Shown here: in pieces, positions 59,892-64,000 of the stretch
How the letters are laid out: each line of letters starts with the position of its first letter
Numbering within the stretch: the stretch's first letter is position 1
DNA from: Theileria orientalis strain Shintoku
Taxonomy: Eukaryota; Apicomplexa; Aconoidasida; Piroplasmida; Theileriidae
Assembly (NCBI RefSeq): GCF_000740895.1
Contig: NC_025262.1
Location: forward strand, 166,001 to 230,000
Length of the DNA: 64,000 bases
Direction of reading: 5' to 3'
Position numbers and translations under genes: made by a program
The notes under the pieces: model-generated
Databases searched by the model: none
Seen by the model: the letters and a program-made list of their open reading frames with translations, nothing else
What the model was told of the DNA's origin: nothing

Positions 59892-61352
59892 ATGAGGCTT
59901 TATGCGACTCAGATTCTATTTTTATCTAAACTTGCTTTTATTTGTAACATTATACTTTCTCTATGTGTAAGTCCCGTAAATAACGGTGTAAAACTCAACT
60001 TCACACATGTTTTAAGGAGAAGCAGCGTTGGATTCATTGTTAGTTCTAATTCAACTCCCAATTTAACACACTATCAAACTCAAACTCTGAATCGAGGTGG
60101 ATTTAAATCGGTAAAGGATGACACATCTACACATTTCAACCCTGTCTCGAATGTGGAGTCTATTAGGCCAAATGAGGCAACTAAACTTGGCTCCAGAAAT
60201 ATAGCATTTAAAGAAATATTTGGACCATACGTTCAGTCGTACAAATCAATTTCATCCAATGTAAAGTCCAACGTCTTAAAATTCACGAGGCTCGTCGCAA
60301 CAAGTTCCGCAGACCTGCGCTTGAGGGTCAGCAGGTTGGTTGAAAGGGTTAAATTATCTAACACATATAAGATCGCATTAACTAATTACCATAAACTGAA
60401 TCAAAGAATGACAAACATGTCGGTCGTAGAGCAGTTTAGCCTGCTGCTGGTTGCCAACGCCTTGTACGTTTTCGTTTTACCAAGGTATAACATAGTGTTT
60501 CCATTCCAACTCTTTCCCTCAGACTCTGGATTAGGAGCTGAAATAGGTCTGGATACTCTGGTTTCAATACCCTTTTTGTACTATTTTTTGAAGGACTTGA
60601 AGATCGATGGTGGAAGATTTAGGTTGACCAACGCTTCTCCATTTAAAATTTCCATGGTTGTTTCATCGCTCGTCGCCTCGTTCTTTTTGTCGTCATACTT
60701 TGCTTCTATCATGGACAGCCTCGTTCTGTTTATCTCGGCACTTAACTTTCCAGTAAGCCGTGAGATGCTAAACGCTGTATCCATCATTTCCGGGCACCTG
60801 TTCTGGATGGCGGTTGGTTCAACTGTGCTCCACAAGTATATGTTTCCCCTGTTTGGGGGCGAGAACGCTTGGTACAAACTCGACTTGAAGAAAACTTGGG
60901 TTTACCAGGTACTGTCTGGCTATTTTTCGTCGTGCCTCGTTTACAAGTTTGTCGACAACTTATTTTTGTCAATTGTCAACAACTTTAATTTTAAACAGTC
61001 TGAATCTTTAACGGATCAGACAATTTCAAATGTGTGTGAAAGCAACGAGGTTCTTCCAATCATCATTACTTCCATTGCGCCCTGCCTCACTGCTCCCTGG
61101 TGGGAGGAGCTACTTTATCGCGTTTTCACCTTTAGGATATTCAACAGCTTCCTTCCGAGCCTGGCTTCATCTCTTGTATCTTCAGTTTTGTTTTCTTTAA
61201 ATCATCTCAGTATGGGTTCTTTTTTTCAACTTTTTAGCCTCGGACTTTTGTGGTCTTTGATTCACAACAAGGAGGACAACATTTTCGTCACCTTTCTGAT
61301 TCACTGTCTTTGGAACTCAAGGATATTCTTAGGATCACTCACTGGTCTTTAA
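59892..61352 (+). CDS. CPBP-family intramembrane metalloprotease with signal peptide
   Basis: One exon, 486 aa. MRLYATQILFLSKLAFICNI is a signal peptide, followed by a basic, Ser/Thr/Asn-rich stretch (LRRSSVGFIVSSNSTPNLTH) of the apicoplast transit type. Several hydrophobic segments occupy residues 180-480 (QFSLLLVANALYVFVLP, SLVASFFLSSYFASIM). The CPBP (Abi/CAAX protease) metal motifs are all visible: WWEELLYRVFTFR with paired Glu near residue 403, VLFSLNHLSMGSF with His, and FLIHCLWNSRIFL with His-x-x-x-Asn. In plants such proteins sit in plastid membranes. A role in the apicoplast membrane is inferred. No substrate is known. Confidence 0.82.
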   Translation: MRLYATQILFLSKLAFICNIILSLCVSPVNNGVKLNFTHVLRRSSVGFIVSSNSTPNLTHYQTQTLNRGGFKSVKDDTSTHFNPVSNVESIRPNEATKLGSRNIAFKEIFGPYVQSYKSISSNVKSNVLKFTRLVATSSADLRLRVSRLVERVKLSNTYKIALTNYHKLNQRMTNMSVVEQFSLLLVANALYVFVLPRYNIVFPFQLFPSDSGLGAEIGLDTLVSIPFLYYFLKDLKIDGGRFRLTNASPFKISMVVSSLVASFFLSSYFASIMDSLVLFISALNFPVSREMLNAVSIISGHLFWMAVGSTVLHKYMFPLFGGENAWYKLDLKKTWVYQVLSGYFSSCLVYKFVDNLFLSIVNNFNFKQSESLTDQTISNVCESNEVLPIIITSIAPCLTAPWWEELLYRVFTFRIFNSFLPSLASSLVSSVLFSLNHLSMGSFFQLFSLGLLWSLIHNKEDNIFVTFLIHCLWNSRIFLGSLTGL

Positions 61353-61568
61353 AGCACTGTATTATATTTTACTACGCATACTCATACACGCATACTATCA
61401 TACACATATACTTGCATCTGTACAATACACACGTAGTAATGTAACACACTTACTAGGGTGTGTAACAATACATACACTTAGACATGTATATACACACACA
61501 TAAGTAAAACATGAATGTGTGAACAACATATATACAAACTCAACAAATTACACGAGTATAATTTTAAT
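61353..61568. repeat. Convergent spacer with ACACA/TACACA-rich tract
   Basis: The 216 bases between the CPBP protease stop and the end of the small membrane protein contain many loosely repeated ATACAC and ACACAT units at about 61376-61510. No gene is apparent. Confidence 0.5.
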
Positions 61569-61965
61569 TTAAAACATATTCTTCGTATCCCTGAACATCG
61601 CCATTAAGCCAGTAAACTTACAGGGGAGCTCCCGGCGGTCTTAGCGCCACCGGGTCGTATTCTTCCGCAAGACTTGCCACGTAACTTGCGTTCATCTCCT
61701 GCGCCAGCTCCCGCTGGTACAGCTGCTGCTTTTCCAGGTAACGCCACCTGCTTTGCTTAGCTATGTAGTCGGTGTCGAAAAATTTGACCTTCAGGGCTCT
61801 CAATCCGATATATCCGCCGTAAAACAAAACTCCTAGTGTATGCTATGAGTGCTGTAAACGTACCTGCGGCCGATCCAAAAACCAGGCTGTGGAATACAGA
61901 AGGTCTTCCGAAATATTGAGCTAAAAAGCGTTAATACATGATTGTTACGTACCTAATTTACTCAT
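61569..61965 (-). CDS. Small single-span membrane protein
   Basis: Short exons from ATG 61965 (MSKL then AQYFGRPSVFHSLVFGSAA) lead to GVLFYGGYIGLRALKVKFFD across a 40-base intron, and after RWRYLEKQQLYQRELAQEMN and ASYVASLAEEYDPVALRPPG to a last short exon ending DTKNMF at 61569. It is about 110 aa with one hydrophobic span near residues 12-35 followed by a charged helix. This shape is seen in small mitochondrial inner-membrane or respiratory-chain subunits of apicomplexans, which is only a guess here. No signal peptide cleavage site is clear. Confidence 0.55.
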
Positions 61966-62136
61966 TTAGCATCATATATACAAATTAATTTAAATTATCT
62001 TTGACAATCAACTGGATTCCAAACAGAATATAGACAGGGTACTGCACTTTATGAAGAAACTTTTGGATGATGGATGGGGAATCCAACACACTGAGTTTCG
62101 ACCAATTCACACATATTATGTATATTATAGAAAGTG

Positions 62137-63551
62137 ATGACTTCAGATAACATATACACTGTAATCACTGGCTCCAAACCGCTTAATTCTGGCAAACATT
62201 CTGAAATTTCTGAATACTTGAGGGAGCTTTTATACAAAGACTACGATGCAATCGCCTCAACTTCCGTTAGTTTAACTCAATAAATTGAATAAAATAAACA
62301 CTTAGAAAACTTTGTTGGAGGACGATAAAAAACTTCGGGATAATTTACACAAATTTGTCATTGACTCCGCTCCTATCGCACTTAAAAACATCAATTGCTG
62401 CACTAATACTTCCGAACTTGTTTGTTGATGCTTCAAATACTAAATAACACACTTTCAGGTCACCAATTTGTCAAAAACTGCCTTAGATATTTCTAAGGCT
62501 ACCAATTCCTGTAGCCTTAAGGCCAAGGTATCGTTTAGTCACCTTCAGCTTAAACTTTTATTTACACTAAAATATTGCTATTTAACCATTTTGGTCCATG
62601 GAATAAACACATGTAATATTGTAACTGGTGTAAATGTTTACACATATTGTTTTTCAACTGTCTTATAGGAGTGTGCAAGCTCTCTCTCAGATGTTGTTCA
62701 GCAACTGTGGAAGGTGAATAGTGACTATGACTACTATAAATTTGTCAATTCCCTCGTCACATTCTTAAACGAGTTTGAATTCACCAGGGATGAAAGGAAA
62801 CTATCGCGCCTGCTTGCTTTTAATGAGGTATTTGCGTTTTGTTACACACTCGGTAGGTTTTGAAAGGCTCAGAGGGCGCTCTTGCCAGTAAACTCGGGTC
62901 GTTTTTAGGAGACAGGGTTTGTTTGACTTGTTTACTGGGGACTCAGGTTAAGAAAATACTATGCTCTAAGGAACTGGAACTTTTTAACTCTTTCAACAAC
63001 GACCCTGAGCAGACTGCCAAAACTGTTTCGTAAGTTTACCGTTTTAAAATTCTCGTTCAGACTCATTGAGAAGATCGGATTTTCTACCCGGGAACAGATC
63101 GCAGTTGGCTTCATTAAGAATCGGCTCAAGTGTATGAAGGACTGCTTTCAGGCTTCCCTGGAATCGGCCAGGACTGAGCCTAAGAGGTATTTTTAAGGCT
63201 GAAATAACTCTTTAGGGGGCTTCAAGAGGCTGTCAACTGCTTAAAAAACCTCCATTCCATTTCTCTATGTTATAAGTTTGTTTTAATCCACTCATTATTC
63301 TCAGGAGTGTTTTTGGTGATGTTGACACACACCTCTCCACCCTCGCGAACCGCACATATCAGGATTTTTTTGACACTATCGCACACATTTTAAGAGAGAC
63401 AGAGCCTCATGAGCTCAAAAAAATCAACTTGGACGAATTCGACTCACAAATTTTAGAATTATTGGGGTGGCTAGCTCCTCTGGGACTTTCATTTTTTACA
63501 CTCACCAACTTCACTTTCAGTTCTTTCCTACGCGACGTGTTCTCATCTTAA
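62137..63551 (+). CDS. COG8: Conserved oligomeric Golgi complex subunit 8 (COG8/Dor1)
   Basis: About nine exons run from the ATG at 62137 (MTSDNIYTVITGSKPLNSGK) to the stop at 63549-63551. The start HSEISEYLRELLYKDYDAIA fits the conserved first helix of COG8. Later pieces give DYDYYKFVNSLVTFLNEFEF, ALASKLGSFLGDRVKKILCS, IEKIGFSTREQIAVGFIKNR with LKCMKDCFQASLESA, and near the end ILELLGWLAPLGLSFFTLTN, which parallels the family's L-G-x-C-x-x-x-G-L-S-F segment. COG8 is a tether subunit for retrograde Golgi vesicles. It is shorter than animal COG8. Intron positions at 62266, 62700-62860 and 63030-63240 are approximate. Confidence 0.68.
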
Positions 63552-63639
63552 TTTTTTATCAATTTATCATTTATTTGATACTACTTGATTCATTTTGAAC
63601 ATTAATACCCTCAACAACACCTTTAACTACTTAAAATAA

Positions 63640-64000
63640 TGGCTAGCTTCCCCACGCATTTTATAGGGGACCCCCCCACTTTTTACCATAACAATTCCTG
63701 CTGGATCGGAGGTCATTGTAGAAGTGGCTAGCCATGGCTAGCTGGGACGTTTAGTCTTCGGTGAAAGGCTTGTTTGATGATGATTGTCGGTCGATGGCAA
63801 ACCTCATTCGAGCTGAGTATCCGACTCAACGGCGTCGCGGCATTTCTACGGGGTCATGTTCGATTGTCGGTCGGTGCCCTGTCTGGGCAATCTGGTCTGT
63901 GCGGTTGACTTTTTGTCGAACAATCAGGCTTGGTTGACTCTGGACGGGTCGTTGTACATTTTGTGCTCGTTCGCACTTATCGATTTTTTCGGCTTGTTCT
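63640..64000. other. GC-rich unassigned island at window end
   Basis: After COG8 the sequence changes from AT-rich to clearly GC-rich without an open frame longer than about 45 codons on plus. It contains a run of seven C (about 63671), a perfect 16-base palindrome (GCTAGCCATGGCTAGC, 63727-63742) with another GGCTAGC at 63641, and two copies of GATTGTCGGTCG near 63782 and 63861. On plus the motif ATGATGA (snoRNA C-box form) near 63776 is followed by CTGA near 63818. It may be a structured RNA gene or the end of a gene beyond the window. I cannot tell. Confidence 0.35.

Overview
The window looks like nuclear chromosome sequence from a piroplasm, most likely a Theileria-type apicomplexan. The evidence is very short GT-AG introns (mostly 25-60 bases), almost no intergenic space, AT-rich spacers against more GC-rich exons, apicomplexan families (perforin-like proteins, LOTUS/OST-HTH protein, proteins with signal peptides that may reach the apicoplast), and a Rab1 ending in Lys-Cys-Met, close to the unusual Lys-Cys-Thr end I recall for Theileria parva Rab1. 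The species cannot be fixed from this window alone. Most genes are split, so I rebuilt many by finding exons whose splice phases match and whose lengths sum to whole codons. Splices are predictions.

Layout. 1-906: 5' part of COQ2 (minus), running off the left edge. 917-5991: three tandem perforin-like (MACPF) genes (minus). 5992-7360: AT-rich spacer. 7361-9435: LOTUS-domain protein (plus). 9740-11292: Obg GTPase (minus, many exons). 11477-14245: dienelactone-hydrolase-like protein. 14374-15193: ADAT2 tRNA deaminase. 15274-16011: signal peptidase complex subunit 2 (minus). 16132-16996: VPS20/CHMP6-like ESCRT-III. 17280-22648: very large degenerate DEAD-box protein with a signal peptide (minus). 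22884-25895: POP1. 26034-28781: class II histone deacetylase fused to an inositol polyphosphate kinase domain. 28956-30963: eIF3d. 31201-34764: patatin-like phospholipase with signal peptide. 35144-41488: giant multi-membrane protein with a 183-bp tandem repeat (minus).

42123-48092 is a minus-strand run: PSMD5-like chaperone, ESF1, a CCCH zinc-finger protein and a small unknown. Then on plus: an unknown, possibly PH-like, protein (48203) and an eight-exon unknown (49210-50157). On minus: a secreted protein of a conserved but unnamed family (50334-51497) and a CBS-domain protein resembling AMPK gamma (51642-52878). Then Rab1, mitochondrial uS9, adenylosuccinate lyase (minus), a UBA-like acidic protein (minus), an unknown helical protein (minus), a CPBP intramembrane protease, a small membrane protein (minus) and COG8. 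The window ends in a GC-rich island I could not assign.

There is no operon logic; neighbours are mostly unrelated housekeeping genes. Themes are RNA work (ADAT2, POP1, ESF1, eIF3d, zinc finger, LOTUS, DEAD-box), membrane traffic (VPS20, Rab1, COG8, SPC2), organelle proteins (COQ2, uS9m, Obg, CPBP protease, patatin) and parasite surface or secreted proteins (MACPF trio, giant membrane protein, secreted unknown). The items most worth a second look are the deacetylase-kinase fusion, the degenerate DEAD-box giant, the MACPF trio with divergent C-termini, the repeat-bearing membrane protein, and the GC-rich terminal island.
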